A DNA stretch of 61,098 nt from Planctomycetia bacterium. GTDB lineage: Bacteria > Planctomycetota > Planctomycetia > Pirellulales > JACPPG01. Shown here piece by piece: positions 60,964 through 61,098 of this stretch. Each line of letters starts with the position of its first letter. Position 1 is the first letter of the stretch. The notes under the pieces were generated by a model. That model did not search any database. It saw only the letters and a program-made list of their open reading frames with translations, and had not been told where the DNA came from. The DNA lies in NCBI GenBank assembly GCA_016191115.1, contig JACPPG010000059.1, forward strand, positions 1 to 61,098. The letters run 5' to 3'. The position numbers were made by a program, and so were the translations under genes.

Positions 60964-61098
60964 CAGGGCCATTCTGTTTTTCAAAATGGCGAGGCGGGAA
61001 AATGGGACTGGCTCCGAGCATAAACAGCGCAAGTCCTTTCAGACCAACGTTGCGTCTCGGTGCCTGTCCCACTTTCCCGCCGGTGCGCCGCCGGCAAG
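60964..61098 (+). repeat. Family-1 foldback element, copy 4, cut by the window end
   Basis: Begins CAGGGCCATTC and matches copies 2 and 3 for its 135 visible bases. Confidence 0.9.

Noticed and set aside
1..61098. CRISPR array or rRNA/tRNA genes
   Set aside because: No direct repeats with constant spacing and unique spacers were seen, and no tRNA or rRNA consensus was recognised by eye. Heptamer tracts have no spacers.

Overview
The window looks like a high-GC chromosomal segment from a planctomycete, most likely a Pirellulales/Pirellulaceae-type organism. The evidence is a DUF1501 protein with a twin-arginine leader, a secreted protease carrying dockerin-type repeats and a PEP-CTERM anchor, sulfatase-like and glycoside-hydrolase-like secreted giants, many lineage-specific secreted proteins, and gene-poor spacers full of foldback repeats. 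I see no rRNA, tRNA or CRISPR array.

Layout. 1-0.11 kb: tail end of a transposase. 0.1-1.1 kb: a small conserved gene and a divergent XRE regulator around a palindromic operator. 1.4-13.9 kb: a leftward phage-derived structural module. In transcription order it has a protease/scaffold-like protein, a capsid decoration-like protein, a capsid-like protein, head-tail and tail completion proteins, a tail-tube-like protein, chaperone-like small genes, a tail-collar protein and a LamG protein. I found no terminase, portal, integrase, lysis gene or full-length tape measure. 14.2-24 kb: housekeeping and small genes (short UvrC, hemerythrin, DUF1501, a carbohydrate-binding-like protein, Wzz-like, M24 peptidase, a DUF433/DUF5615 toxin-antitoxin pair, Trm112-like, HIT). 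24-33.8 kb: a 1300-residue secreted glycoside-hydrolase-like protein, a sulfatase-fold protein that has lost its catalytic residues, a membrane-anchored methyltransferase, a coiled-coil secreted protein, an orphan beta-class DNA adenine methyltransferase, a xylose-isomerase-like protein and a ferredoxin.

33.8-34.6 kb is a repeat cluster. 34.6-46.1 kb holds a secreted carboxypeptidase-regulatory-domain protein, a TlpA-like thioredoxin, a YhhN protein, MprF, a broken ankyrin gene, a methylmalonyl-CoA epimerase-like protein, a ThrE-type exporter and a two-lobed aspartic protease. 46.7-53.3 kb is a complete RND metal-efflux operon (outer-membrane factor, adaptor, pump). 53.6-61.1 kb holds a secreted SPOR-like protein, a beta-propeller, a DUF1801 protein coupled to a thiamine-diphosphate decarboxylase, and a class V aminotransferase.

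The most unusual features are: the phage module with a terminator in its leader; at least three families of dispersed near-palindromic elements that share a CTGGCTC/GTGCCTG-type core, one of which supplies the C-terminus of a toxin gene; degenerate heptanucleotide tandem repeats in many spacers, two of them where a ribosome binding site should be; the two-lobed aspartic protease; and the inactivated sulfatase homologue. All calls come from reading the sequence; no database search was possible.
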